A stretch of DNA of 64,000 nt from NCBI GenBank assembly GCA_033398695.1, contig CM065806.1:39767001-39831000 (forward strand), in the 5' to 3' direction. Below, piece by piece: positions 46,042-57,662 of this stretch; within the stretch, counting starts at the first letter, position 1, and every line of letters begins with the position of its first letter. Source of the DNA: Orobanche coerulescens. Lineage: Eukaryota; Streptophyta; Magnoliopsida; Lamiales; Orobanchaceae. A program made the position numbers and the translations under genes. The notes under the pieces were generated by a model. The model did not search any database. It was not told where the DNA came from and saw nothing but the letters and a program-made list of their open reading frames with translations.

Positions 46042-47142
46042 TACTCTTCACTCAAGTGTATATACGGAATATTCGAGAAGAGTTCACTCATATCAAAGCA
46101 TAATGTGTAATTACCATATGCTTGGTCAAAAATCAAATCTCCACTACTTAAAAATAAACTCATGCATAAATCAAAAGGTCTTTCTTGTGGTTGTAACGTG
46201 GCTTTGGGTATGGGTAGGATAAAGGAAAAATTATGAGGTTTGCTAGCCAAGATCAATTGTGAATTTAGATGCATAACAAATCCTACAAATAACAATCAAC
46301 ACCCCCTTCTGTAATGAAAACTATCAAACCATCATCCCCAAGTTATTCTGTACATGGTAATTGAATATTCATCTGGTAAGGTCATACTCTTGTGTAAGAA
46401 AAAGTATGCAATGGATCTTCTGGAAGGAATTATCTATCACTCAAGGGATATTTCAAGTGCTATTTATGTATATATAGTGATGATTTTAGCACTTGACCTC
46501 CCGCTTTTTTTTCCTTCAGGCCGTTTTTTTTTTTTTGCCTTTATTTATATTTTTTTATTCGGTTCAATACTCCAATGTACTTCGCACTCTTTCAGTTTTA
46601 ACAAAAGCTCTTAATCTCCATAATACTCTTATGAACATCGGTACCTATTTGTCACACATCTAGTTCACAATTAAATCTTTGACTAGAGGTGCAAATGGAT
46701 GAGTCATCAACAAGAATGGATAATGGCTAAAGTAATGTGCTTGATCAAAGAAATAGGCTCAGGCTCAATGGGGCTTCTAAGGATAAAATGTATTGGGTGG
46801 GAAAATATAAGCCAACAAGGGGTTAATCCTAATTGCCTTTATCATCTTAATGCAAGAGTTTATGAATGTAGTCTCGAAATGTATAAATGAGCAAGTTATA
46901 GAATGAACACAATATGTTTGACCACACAACAAAAAATATAGAGCGTATATATAAGGACTGCTCTAAGGCTCAAAACTCACAAAAAGGGTGTTGTGTACTG
47001 AATCCCATACACCTTCATACAAATCCATTATCAAAACCAGTGAAACATCCCAAAAATGATTTTTTCACTAACGTTTTCTCAAGAAAATGGTGCCGTGATT
47101 TTCGACCTCTTATATATATATATATATATATATAGATATACA
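46042..47142 (-). repeat. Probable 3' LTR sequence of element 6 (partial)
   Basis: Non-coding, directly downstream in element sense of the polypurine tract, and continuous with 36612-36709 before element 5 inserted. A TA microsatellite lies at 47110-47134. No second LTR copy is in the window, so limits are inferred. Short A/T-rich open frames are not credible genes. Confidence 0.45.
47110..47134. repeat. TA dinucleotide microsatellite
   Basis: About twelve TA repeats. Confidence 0.9.
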
Positions 47143-47157
47143 CCTTCCCCCACACTT
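47143..47157 (-). other. Polypurine tract of element 6
   Basis: AAGTGTGGGGGAAGG on the minus strand, a form typical of Athila-type elements. Confidence 0.6.
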
Positions 47158-47552
47158 AATGATAAACAATATCCTTATTTTGTAAAAAGAACAATGGAGT
47201 AAGGGTTTAAATAAGGCTTCCATATTTATGAAAGACGACGCTTCGCTCAATCCCCTTTTTTTTTGACCTGCAAGAAATAAGTGTGGCAAAACAACAAAAG
47301 AAAATATATACCCGGAAGTATAACACAAACAACCTAGATGCGCTTCAAGAGAGTCCGAAGAGTCGCCTTACGCTGCCATCAATGCTTTTATTAAAAACAA
47401 ACGAGAAAAAGTACAGTAATAGAAATAACAATACATAAATTGTGGATAGATGCGCATCAAGAGGTCGAAAAGAAACTCCTTAAGCTGCCATCATTTTCAC
47501 GATTTTTACACTCGCTAAAAAGTAAAAACAACAAGAGGAATGAAGTGGGATA
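47158..47552 (-). other. Non-coding stretch between LOG retrocopy and polypurine tract
   Basis: Contains two diverged copies of a roughly 50-bp block (GATGCGCWTCAAGAG and CTGCCATCA in plus sense) starting near 47337 and 47449, and an A-rich stretch between them. No gene. It may hold the 3' UTR of the captured LOG transcript. Confidence 0.5.
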
Positions 47553-48207
47553 TCAGACGGAAAGGAATGTATCAATTTTGCGTTTCCGCACAGTGAAATC
47601 TTCCATCCAAACAATATTAGCTAGAGCTGGATCTGGTTCAGGAACAAATGCAATAAGTTTTTTGATTAGCTCTTCTGGTGTTGTTGCAACAACTATGATT
47701 CGTTTAGCACGATCAGAAATAAAACCTTTTCAGAAGAGTAGTTGATGAAAGATAGTAAACCATCGAAGAAACCATTGACATTTAGCAGACCTATTGGTTT
47801 CGTATGAACATTTAGCTGGGCTCTGGTAACCACATGAAAAAGTCCCTCAAGAGTGCCAAAACCACCGAGAAGGTTGATAAAGGCATCAGCATTATTGATC
47901 ATGTGAGTTATGCGGTCTTGCATATTTACAGCTGTGAACTCATCTCCAATGGTTGCTCCAGTGATTTTACTTTCAGCCAGAGGTTTTGGAATGATTCCCA
48001 ACACTTTTACTCCTTCCATATAGGCAGAAGCAGCAGCACGTCCCATTAATCTTAAACTTCCTCCTCCGTAAACTACGTGAATGCATTCTTCTCCTAAGGT
48101 ACGACCCAAGTTGTGGGCTGCTTCAGTAATGCAAGCCTCTTTCCCATGACTAGCTCCACCAAAATGCAGATGGAGTTAAATCTTTTTGTGGAAGATGATG
48201 ATTCCAT
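47553..48207 (-). pseudogene. LOG-like: Full-length intronless LOG pseudogene (cytokinin riboside 5'-monophosphate phosphoribohydrolase)
   Basis: LOG enzymes release active cytokinin bases from nucleotides in the cytosol. From ATG at 48205-48207 (MESSSSTKRFNSIC) the frame shifts by a small deletion near 48165, then reads GASHGKEACITEAAHNLG, VYGGGS, GIIPKPLA, MQDRITHMINNADAF and GLLNVNGFFDGLLSF. A second shift near 47735 leads into GFISDRAKRIIVV, FVPEPDPA and a TGA at 47553-47555. The length, about 215 codons, equals that of plant LOG proteins. The signature PGGxGTxxE reads LGGFGTLEG: the first Pro and last Glu are lost. Plant LOG genes normally have several introns; none is present, so this is a copy made from mRNA. 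It lies between Athila pol and its polypurine tract, same strand. Confidence 0.88.
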
Positions 48208-48625
48208 TTTTTGAAAAGAAAATTACTTAAAGAGAAAATGAAAAGAATACAAGTTTGAGGGATGCAAAAAAGAAACAACTGCAATGTTTATTTATAGATG
48301 CAAAATAAAGTAAAAAGATTTATCAAATCTGTGACCGCGTTAATTGCGCTTAAACTACTCAATAGAATAATGAATGCATTTATTGCGTATCACATTTTTT
48401 ATTCAGGAAATCTAAAAAAACGTCAAAAAGTAAAGATACTCACATGTATGTATAGTAGTTGTGATTGTGGATCACATCTTCCTCTAATTTTACGTTCAGA
48501 AACGGCTTAAACGCCTTCTATGAGTCGGGGAGAAGCTTCCCATCCAATTTTCTTACAAATCGGCAAACAGAGTCTTTTAACGTCAGATTCCCAAGACGTT
48601 GTTCATATTCTGGTTTGAATTAGTT
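48208..48625 (-). other. Non-coding stretch between Cys-containing ORF and LOG retrocopy
   Basis: No gene or repeat recognised. A/T-rich; possibly LOG 5' UTR near 48210-48250 and Athila spacer beyond. Confidence 0.4.
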
Positions 48626-49063
48626 TCACAAACATTGAATCCCATAATGTACGAGTCCACTAGGATGCGTGTCAACAGAAATTTTGATATCATCTAAATT
48701 CTCCTTATTCAGACCATCCTTGATGAACTGAATTTTATCTTCTCTGTTTGTGGAAGGAATTCCTAAAGATCGACATCTTGAATCACAGTTCCACCTAGCA
48801 CATTTGTAGCAAACGGTGATTTTCTTTGCTCGTCGTTTCTTGGCATATGAACTTTTTCCAAGCCCTGGTAAAAATCTAGTTGGTGTTTCCGTGAATTCAC
48901 CAGCTATTCTCACTTTGGCTTCAATAATGAATCGTATATCAAAAGGTATGCTGTTATTCATGAGCAACCTCATCATTTCAAGTCTGGCTTGGTAAAGTTT
49001 CAGAATGACTTTTTTACTAAGAAGGGAAAATCTTTTTTCAATTGTTTTCAAAGTTTGTTCCAT
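48626..49063 (-). CDS. 145-codon ORF downstream of Athila pol, with a four-Cys motif
   Basis: Open without a stop from ATG at 49063 to TAA at 48626, while the neighbouring pol is full of stops. The product is basic in the middle (KKRRAKKI) with CYKCARWNCDSRC, a possible metal-binding C-x2-C-x4-C-x3-C group, and ends HPSGLVHYGIQCL. I do not recognise an enzyme family. It may be an accessory ORF of this Athila lineage or a second captured host fragment. Confidence 0.5.
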   Translation of the reverse strand: MEQTLKTIEKRFSLLSKKVILKLYQARLEMMRLLMNNSIPFDIRFIIEAKVRIAGEFTETPTRFLPGLGKSSYAKKRRAKKITVCYKCARWNCDSRCRSLGIPSTNREDKIQFIKDGLNKENLDDIKISVDTHPSGLVHYGIQCL

Positions 49064-49181
49064 AATTAAAAATAAAAAAAAATATGTACAAAATCAGTTG
49101 TTGTGGGAAACTGAAAAATCCGACTTTACTAGCCACGGAGTACCGTTATCCGCCACTTGACCGGGCAAACACAATGGAGTA

Positions 49182-52100
49182 TTAATTCACAATATCGGGG
49201 TCTTTAAGAAGAACCACTTTTACGTCAAAAGATTTTAATTCCAAATATGGTTTTAACCGTTGACCATTCACTTTAAAAATATTACCATTTTTTGGATTTT
49301 CAATTTCTACAGCTCCGTGAGAATAGACCGTATGAATAATAAATGGACCAGACCATCGTGAACGCAACTTGCCTGGAAATAGTAACAAACGAGAGTTAAA
49401 AAGAAGGACTTTTTGACCAGGAGAAAAAGTTTTTCTCAAAATGTGTTTATCATGAAAAAATTTCATTTTGTCCTTATATTTCCTTGCACAATCGTAAGCA
49501 TCATTTCTGATTTCTTCCAATTCATTTAGTTGAAGTTTCCTATGAATTCCAGCCATGTTTAATGAAAAATTTAATCGTTTTATGGCCCAGTATGCTCTAT
49601 GTTCCAATTCAACAGGCAAATGACATGGTTTTCCAAAGACAAGCCTAAATGGAGACATTCCGATGGGAGTTTTAAAAGCAGTACGGTAAGCCCACAATGC
49701 ATCATTCAATCGCAAACACTAATCTTTCCTTGTAGGATTAACAGTTTTTTCAAGAATATGTTTGATTTCTCTGTTTGAAATTTCAACTTGCCCACTTGTT
49801 TAAGGGTGATAAGGAGTAGCAACTTTATGTGTAACACCATATTTTTTAAATAGATGATTCAAAAATTAGTTACAAAAATGTTTTCCTCCATCACTTATAA
49901 TTGCTTGTGGTGTTCCAAATCTAGAAAAAATAATTTCTTTCAAAAAATTTACCACGACTTTGTGGTCATTTGTTTTGCAAGTAATTGCTTCTACCTAATT
50001 TGAAACATAATCGACAACCACAAGGATGTAAAGATTGCCAAAATAAATTGAAAAAGGTCCCATAAAATCTATGCCCCAAACATCAAATATTTCAATAATT
50101 AAAATTGGGTTCAAAGGCATCATATTTCGTTTAGAAATTCGACCTAACCTTTGACATCTATCACATGTGCTGCAATATGAATGTGTATCTTTGAAAAGTG
50201 TTGGCCAATAAAAACCACATTGCAGAATTTTAGCAGTTGTTTTCTTTGAACTAAAATGACCTCCACATGCATTATCATGACAAAAGGAAATGATATTTTG
50301 TTGTTCATGTTCTGGCACACATCTCCTAATGATTTGATCAGGACAATATTTGAACAAATATGGATCATCCCAAAAGAATTTTTTTACTTCGTTTAAAATT
50401 TTTGTTTTATCTTGGTTATTCCAATGAGATGCATGTTACCAGTGACAAGATAATTGACAATGTCTGCATACCAAGGTATTTGAGAAACAGACATGAGTTG
50501 TTCATCAGGGAATGTCTCATTAATGGGAGGTTCTTTATCAGTAAAATTCATGATTATCCTAGACAAATGATCAGCAACAACATTTTCAACACCTTTTTTA
50601 TCTCGAATTTCTAAGTCAAACTCTTGTAACAATTGAATCCAACAGATCAAGCGAGGTTTAGCATCTTTCTTAGAAAAAAGATATTTTAATCAGCATGATC
50701 AGAGTAAATTATGACTTTCGAACCAATCAAGTAAGTTCAAAATTTGTCTAAGGCAAAAACGACTGCAAGAAATTCTTTTTCAGTTGTAGAATAATTTAAT
50801 TGGGCATCATTTAGAGTTCTACTTGGATAATATATTACAGTTGGCAATTTATTTTCTCTTTGACCCAATACTACACAGACGGCATAGTTGGATGTATCAC
50901 ACATTATTTCAAAAGGAAGATTCCAGTTTGGAGATTTGATGATAGGTGCAGAGCTCAACATAGATTTGAGTGTCTTAAAAGCTTTTAGACAATGATCATC
51001 AAATACGAAAGGTGTGTCTTTTGAAAGTAAGTTACATAATGGCCTTGAGATTCTAAAATCTTTGATGAATCGACGGTAAAAACCAGCATGGCCTAAGAAT
51101 TACCGAATTTCTTTAATCGTTCGTGGGGTGGAAGACTGGATATTAAATCAACTTTAGATTTGTCCACCTCAATTCCTTTTTCAGAAATCACATGTCCTAA
51201 GACAATTCCATTTTTAACCATAAAATGACATTTTTCCCAGTTTAGGACAAGATTCTTCTCCTTACACCTAACCAACAATTGGGTTAAGTGGTGTAAACAT
51301 TCATCAAAGCTAGACCCGAATACAGAAAAATCATCCATAAAATTTTCCAAAAACCGCTCAACCATGTCAGAGAAAATGCTCATCATACACCGCTGAAAAG
51401 TAGCAGGTGCATTACACAGACCAAATGGCATTCGTCGGTAAGCAAAAGTCCCGAAAGGACAGGTAAAAGTGGTTTTTTCTTGATCTTCAGGAGCAATGGG
51501 AATTTGGTTATAGCCGGAATATCCATCAAGAAAACAATAATAAGCATGACCGGCTAACCTTTCTAGCATTTGATCAATAAAAGGAAGTGGAAAGTGATCT
51601 TTTCTTGTAACAGAGTTCAATTTTCTGTAATCTATACATACTCTCCATCCAGTTTGAATTCTGGTTGGAACAAGTTCATTTTCTTCATTCGTGATTCTTT
51701 GGAACTATATGAACAGGACTAACCCAAGAGCTGTCAGAAATAGGGTAGATGATCCCTACATCTAAGAGTTTGATTATTTCAGCTCTTACAACTTCTTTCA
51801 AATTAGGATTTAGTCTTCTTTGAAATTCTCGGGAAGTTTTCGCATTTTCTTCAAGGTGAATTCGATGCATGCATATAGAAGGACTAATACCTTTAATATC
51901 GGAGATGGTCCAGCCTATTGCTTCTTTATGTTCTTTAAGTACATTGATTAATTTATCTTCTCGTTCTTCATCTAAATCAGATGCTATGATGACAAGCAGG
52001 GTTTCTGATGGTCCTAAAAATGCATATTTTAGAGATTCAGGTAATGGATTGAGCTCTATCTTTGAATCCTCAATAGGCACTTCTTTATTCATTTGACTCT

Positions 52101-52836
52101 CAAGTGGTTCAGTTTTAGCTTTCCATTTATCATTATCCAATAATGGTGTAGACTCTATTAAAGAATTTACTTCATTAATTGAACTATCGATGTCAAAATC
52201 TGAGCCAAAATGAGCAAGACAGCTTTCAAAAAGATCATCATCATCTATTTTTGGAAAGAAATAAGGACCCATACTCTCTATCATATTTACCTCACAGACA
52301 TCATCATGATCACCATGTTGTTGAGAAATGTTAAACATATTTAGTTCAAAAGTCATATTTCCAAAAGAAAATTTTATGATGCCATTTCTACAGTTAATTA
52401 ATGCATTTGAAGTAGCTAAAAATGGCTTTCCTAAAATGACAGGGATTTGATCTTTGGTATTCTCAACAGGTTCAGTGTCTATGACTATAAAATCAACAAG
52501 AAATTAGAATTTATCTACTTGAATCCGAACATCCTCTATGATTCCTCGAGGTATTTTTATAGATCTATCAGCTAGTTGAAGTATCACAGATGTTGATTTT
52601 AGCTCCCCTAATCCAAGTTGTGTATAAACAGAATATGGTAATAAATTCATACTGGCTCCTAAATCAAGCAAGGCTCGTTTAATGATGTGATCTCCAATGA
52701 CACAAGATATTGTAGGACTACCAGGATCTTTATACTTAATGGGAGTTTTATTTTGGATTAGTGAGCTAACATGTTCAGCTAAAAATGCCTTTCTTGGAAT
52801 ATTTGTTGTTCTTTTTACAGTGCAAAGATCTTTCTA
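49182..52836 (-). pseudogene. pol: pol of element 6 (Athila-type): protease, RT, RNase H, integrase
   Basis: In element sense the fragment opens with CTVKRTTNIPRKAFL, an aspartic protease remnant (LDLGASMNLLPYSVY, near 52650), then a linker and RT (WVSPVHIVPK, DHFPLPFIDQMLERLAG, MPFGLCNAPATFQRCM, catalytic FMDDFSVFGSS near 51335). RNase H shows CDTSNYAV and TTEKEFLAVVFALDKF near 50750-50890. Integrase shows H-H-C-C residues (CHDNACGGHFS, CSTCDRCQR), DFMGPF, SDGGKHF, and the long C-terminus ([30 protein letters not shown]). Stops near 52502 and 51685, a frameshift near 51100 and several integrase stops inactivate it. The N-terminal half of the element is absent. Confidence 0.87.
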
Positions 52837-53900
52837 TTTTACGCGCTGACTGTATAGTCCTCTGTGATAAGGGGCCGTGACACAGTATTTGAAAAATAGA
52901 TTTTTAGAAATTATTTGAGTATTTGAAATATACTACCATCTATGGTCTTTTAGCGTGTTTGAAATGGTCGTGAAAATAATTTTTAGCTTGGTGGGTCCGG
53001 TGCAGGACCCACGGTGCTGTAAATTCCAAGATGGTTTTGGTGATGTTCGAGACTTCTCTATTGGCTATGCATTTATTTAGGTATTGGAGAGCATCTAAAC
53101 TTGCACAAAATTATTTTTCATAAATGAGGTATTTGTGGCACTGTGCGGGTAAGATTTAAAAACTGGTATTTTGAATTTTCAGATATTCTGAAAAACTTAC
53201 GACTTGACACCATCTTGACAAATGGTCTGGTACTTTGATGGAAAAATATACTTTCGATCAAACACTCGATAGAAGAGAAAAGACCTTAATTTTGTATTTG
53301 GATTCCAAGTAGATTTGCTTTTTTTCTAAAAAAAATCAAGAGACAATGTCTTTGAAATTTAAAAACAGAACTTGTTTTGGGGGAAACGTCTCGCCTTCTT
53401 TTTCTAAAGTTTTATTTTCATAAAGTGTATCCATAGTGTCGATATTATTACTTTGGGTGGTAATGCCCAAATTCATAACTCGTGTGATGTTGTGAATGCC
53501 CAATCATGCTGCTTACGTGTATAATATTGTTGTCCTCGTCAAAGATTAGAATTTAGTTTTTAAGTTTCACACTTTACGAGTTCTCGTTGTTTTGTGACCC
53601 ATATGGTGTCGTGTTCGTATGAAATGAGCGCGCTCAAACTCGTATGTGGTATGAATGCTTTACGGATTTCTCATATTGGGGTTGCCATCACCATTTTGGG
53701 GTGTTTGGAACAATGTGTGGTTTTTTCATTCAACAGCATGTTACGACCGTAAGATATTGAGTGCTATGGTCGTAAGTTTTCTGGAGTAGCGGGTACGACT
53801 TAAGCGTTTCATTATGTGCCTTGTGGATATTTGTGGTGTTACTATGCGATTGATGCAGGCTCGAGGGGCATCGAATTCAGTTTTGTGAGTTGGTGTCCGA
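52837..53900 (+). other. LTR-end remnant and degenerate sequence of element 7
   Basis: No gene. 52837-53040 looks like a gypsy LTR end. Near 53745-53790 two sites, TTACGACCGTAA and TATGGTCGTAAG, resemble the palindromes of element 5. Confidence 0.4.
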
Positions 53901-54060
53901 ACAAAACTCTACGCCTTCGACGGGCAAAGTGAGCAGCACGAAGACGTGCTATAATTGTATCCATGTTGGCCATACCAGGAAGAATGGTCATTCTCTAACG
54001 GGTAATTGTGTGAAGTGTGGTTGAGCAAGACATCAAGCAATATACTGTGAGGTAGTTGCT
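53900..54060 (+). pseudogene. gag: gag zinc-knuckle remnant of element 7
   Basis: CYNCIHVGHTRKNG followed, about ten residues later, by NCVKCG, a stop, then ARHQAIYC: two decayed CCHC knuckles in tandem, spaced as in elements 1, 4 and 5. No capsid or protease sequence is recognisable around it. Confidence 0.55.
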
Positions 54061-55118
54061 AAGATATTTGGAAACTGAATTCTTGTTTCCACTTCGGAGG
54101 GCCAAGTTGTAGTAAAGGAAGATTTCGAGAGTCGTTAATCGAGATCGAGCCCGGTGTGGATATTTGATAATTAATGTTATGTTCAGTCCTTTTTTGATAA
54201 TCACAGCTTTAATTATTTTTGCTACATTATTTGACTTTTCATTTTCCTTCTCCTAAGTATCGGGAATGGGACCTCTTTTTAAAACAGGGAGAACATAGTA
54301 CCCACGTTTTTTATTTTTTTTTGTATTTTTTTTTTAATTTCAGCGATACGCTTCTCCTTTTCATGATTTTTATGACATATTCTCTTTTTCATGTTTTGTG
54401 ATTCGGGCGAGTTTCGTGATGAGTTTGAATTATTCCATGATTTTCGCTATCTTTGTCATTTTTGATATAGTTGCCATTGGAGCCTTTGTATCGAGGGTGG
54501 ATGCTCATCAAAATTTGATCAACACTTGAATTCGAATTGTGATGCTCTTTGTAAGCGTTTCATTATTTTTTGATAATCTTTTAGTTTAACATCGTCCGGG
54601 GCGTGTTCAGGCGGATCAGGCTACATTGCTAAGTAGAGTACTTAGCACACGCTGCACATAGCACATGCTAAGTACCAATCTTCTTTCTGCACTTCTATTT
54701 TCGGGCAAATTTGAAGGTTGTTCTAGAGTAATTCAGAGATGCTACGATTTTATTGCGTTAGTGCCAATTTTTGTTAATCTTGTCCGTAATGATGAGATTG
54801 TCATTTCCCCAAGTTCATTTAACATGTTTAGTCGTGTTGTTAAATTGGGTGTTGACTTTTGGTCACAGAACGTAGTTTGGGACGTTTAGGCAATTTTATA
54901 AATTTTCCCAACTTTTGGGGTATTTATTTTTGAACTCATATTCCTCCATTTTGATTCGTCGTGTTCGTATATATGTTTATCGCCTCGACTCGTGTATTGG
55001 ATGCTTACTTAGTCAATTCATCGCATTTCGAGGAATATCATGTTTACACGTCATTATTGGCGTTTCGGAGCTGAGCAGAGTGTTTGTTTTTCTTTGTTTG
55101 CCTGCCGCTCTTTGCTTT
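54061..55118 (+). other. Internal non-coding region of element 7
   Basis: No gene. Near 54640-54677 are TTAGCACACGCT and AGCACATGCTAAG, related to the element 1 palindromes. Poly-T rich patches near 54308-54345. Confidence 0.45.
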
Positions 55119-55155
55119 AAGTTTCGGGACGAAACTTCATTTTAGTGGGGTATAA
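55119..55155 (+). promoter_or_regulatory. Conserved 3' palindrome and polypurine tract of element 7
   Basis: AAGTTTCGGGACGAAACTT at 55119-55137 and AGTGGGGTATAA at 55144-55155, directly before LTR-like TGTTCACGAG. Confidence 0.65.
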
Positions 55156-56288
55156 TGTTCACGAGATTTTTGTTTCTACTTGTCTTAGATTATCTATCAC
55201 TTTGGGTCGAATATTTTGTATGTTGATAATTGGTTGGAATTAATAATTTGTCGTGTGTCACGAACTTGTGATTGTGTTGTGGTATTCGCTGAATACGACT
55301 TGTCATTGCATATGTCGTATAGATCGAGTACATGAGTATATTATATGGCAAGTTGTGTCCTGTTGTCGTTTGCCTCTTTGAAGGTGTTGTTGGCTCGTGG
55401 TATCCATTCCTCTCGAATTGGTTACGTTCGGGGTTCTTTTGGAACAATATAGGGCTCGATTCTAGCCTTTGATTGCAGCGTACGAGCAGGCTACAAGTAG
55501 ATGCTCGTGTTATGCTTGTGCGACACACCAGTGCTCAGGCAGTGAGGGACGCGCGACCAGACGCACGATCTAGGGCACATGTACTTGTTTGTGCATCCTT
55601 GTATGTATTGGCTATTGATCTTGAGCACGACCAAGCGCATGAGCATGTGATCGTGCATGACCGATCGTGCATCTCCGTTAATATAAAATAGGACAGATGG
55701 GTTTTTTACCCTGTCCTTGTTCTTGCAGCGGTTGGATGGTGTTGACAAGGGTTTGAGTCCCTGGACATATTCTACTCCATCCAAGGGTGTTTTGGAGGGC
55801 TCTTGGCGTGCATATCAACATCTAATCCCTTTTTCTTCGTCAGATTGAGGCATTTGTCTTGAATCCCTAAGTTGACTTTTTGGGGGATTTTCTTGATATC
55901 GATTCTTATTCCGATTTTGATGAACTGGTTAATGTTATATGATGTTATCCATATTTAGGGTTTGTTTAACCAAATTGGTGATTTTAGTGTTCTTGAGAAA
56001 CCTTGAACATTTAATTTTTGCTTAAATGTTTCAATGAGATTTTTTCAATTGTTCGATGTGTTTTTCCGTCATTTTTGGTTGTAGTACTCGTAGTAATTGT
56101 GTTACTGTTGTTTCTCACGGAGGTTGTAGGTCTTAGAACTTTCCCATCGACCCATATTCTTCGAAGTATTCGTGAGTGATTATCGTGGCAAGTACCTTGC
56201 CGTACGAATAATATTCCATGCAAATTCCTATGCTTTTAGGTGTGTGTCATTTTCTTGTGAGCGTATAATTATGTGCATTTGTGTGTAT

Positions 56289-56325
<37 letters not shown>

Positions 56326-57662
56326 CATGTTTATAACATCGTTCATTGCCTTTGTATCGTGATTACAAGGATTGAACGATATTTTGTTTGATTCTAGTTG
56401 TGTTGTTCGGTGGTCGTTCGACCTTATGACATTACATGATAATGATGTGTGATGGGGTGTTGAACCCTGATGCCTGTTATATTTATTTTTCTGGTGAATT
56501 CTCCGGATACAAATCATTACGTGATTTACCTGGAAAATATGTGGTTGAAGTTGTATGATATGTTGATGGAAGCTTGTGTGGTTTGTCAACGTGAATCTAT
56601 GTGAATGTGATGTTTTGTATACAAAGCTGCGGAGGGTGGTGTTTGGACTCCGGTCTATGTACGCTGCAATGAGCGGCTCATGTGGTTGGTGAATGATGAT
56701 GTTGCCTAATGCGTGAATTCAAGGGGCATATATTGCGGGAGTGACATTAGCGCGGTGATATGGTTTCAAGGGGTGGCTACCATGATGTAGTGAACGCCGA
56801 TGCACAGGTGTTTCAGTGGATCCTCCCGACAGGATTCCGAGCGGAGGATACTTATATGGTAGCTAAGACCTGATACCAAATGAACTCGTGTTTTGAATCT
56901 TCAATTAAACCTCTTTTTGAAATGATGGTATCACTAAGAAAATCAAGGATCAAACGACCAAGGATTTCTGACAGAATATCCGAGGGTTAGTTTGTCATTG
57001 ATGGTCTCTAGCAGAATTTCGCTGAGAAAGCGCACATGGGTCAAGGACCCCGGAAGATTTTGAAACTACTTTTTAAAGTGTTTCCATTCGATCCTCACAT
57101 CTTCTTAAACCGTCTAGAAGAATCTGAGTCAATACTGGAATTTTCAAACTATTTCACCAAAGTATTTTTCAAAAGTATTTCCAAAAGTTTGAACTAACTC
57201 TCTTGACTCAATGGGGCATTCTTAGAAACTTTGTATTTTTACTTCTCTTTTGTGAAGGAGTGACTTTATGAATAATTTGTGTCCTCGCGTATGCAAATAT
57301 CCTTTGGTGATGTATGGGATCTTATGAGTTATATTTCATTTGTGACTCGTTTGATTTTGTATGGATATTTCTTGTATAGCTCGTGTGTTCTGTACGTGTA
57401 CTAGCAAAATTCCAATTTGCTAACCCCTGAGTTTTTGGGGGGTGGGTGCCTTTTATGCATTCCGGTATTTACAGCTCATGAGCGGTCACTGGATTGGCTT
57501 GATAGCGGATGAAGGGAAACAATGCTAATCACACCAGAGTCTAAGTATTTTGTTTTCTCTTTAATGCAATCAGTGGCTTTCTTTTATCGATTGATCACCC
57601 TTGTATGAGTGTGGGTTGTATTATGGAATCGAGTTGTTGTTTTTCTTACGTATTAAAATTTA
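55156..57662 (+). repeat. 3' LTR-like region of element 7 (end lost)
   Basis: Starts TGTTCACGAG after a polypurine tract. A TATA-like ATATAAAATAGGACAG lies at about 55680, preceded by repeated GATCGTGCAT sites. CTCCCGACAGGATTCC near 56822 and GCTAACCCCTGAG near 57419 echo U5 text of elements 1 and 2. The expected GGGTGTTACA end is missing; the region ends at the MITE-like repeat. Short open frames have no known motif. Confidence 0.5.
56284..56327. repeat. Compound CA/TA microsatellite
   Basis: About eleven CA repeats followed by about nine TA repeats inside the element 7 LTR-like region. Confidence 0.9.

Larger units (their letters stand above)
46042..52836 (-). mobile_element. Element 6: decayed Athila-type Ty3/gypsy with captured LOG sequence
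   Basis: On the minus strand the order is pol (52836-49182), a Cys-containing ORF (49063-48626), a LOG retrocopy (48207-47553), a polypurine tract (47157-47143) and probable 3' LTR sequence continuing left through elements 5 and 4. The 5' part (5' LTR, gag) is missing: Athila protein sequence stops near 52836 where element 7 text starts. Athila identity rests on pol motifs. The many stops and broken ends make it the oldest element of the nest. Confidence 0.75.
52837..57662 (+). mobile_element. Element 7: decayed Ty3/gypsy, mostly non-coding
   Basis: Text at 52980-53040 (TGGGTCC, ACCCACGGTGCTGTAAA) resembles the end of the other gypsy LTRs. A gag zinc-knuckle remnant lies near 53940-54050, the conserved palindrome at 55119-55137, a polypurine tract at 55144-55155 and an LTR-like region from 55156. 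The order fits a plus-strand Tekay-like derivative lacking pol, but no second LTR copy or target site can be shown. Confidence 0.5.

Noticed and set aside
46042..47142. Host gene fragments in A/T-rich open frames
   Set aside because: Low-complexity translations with no motif; position fits Athila LTR sequence.
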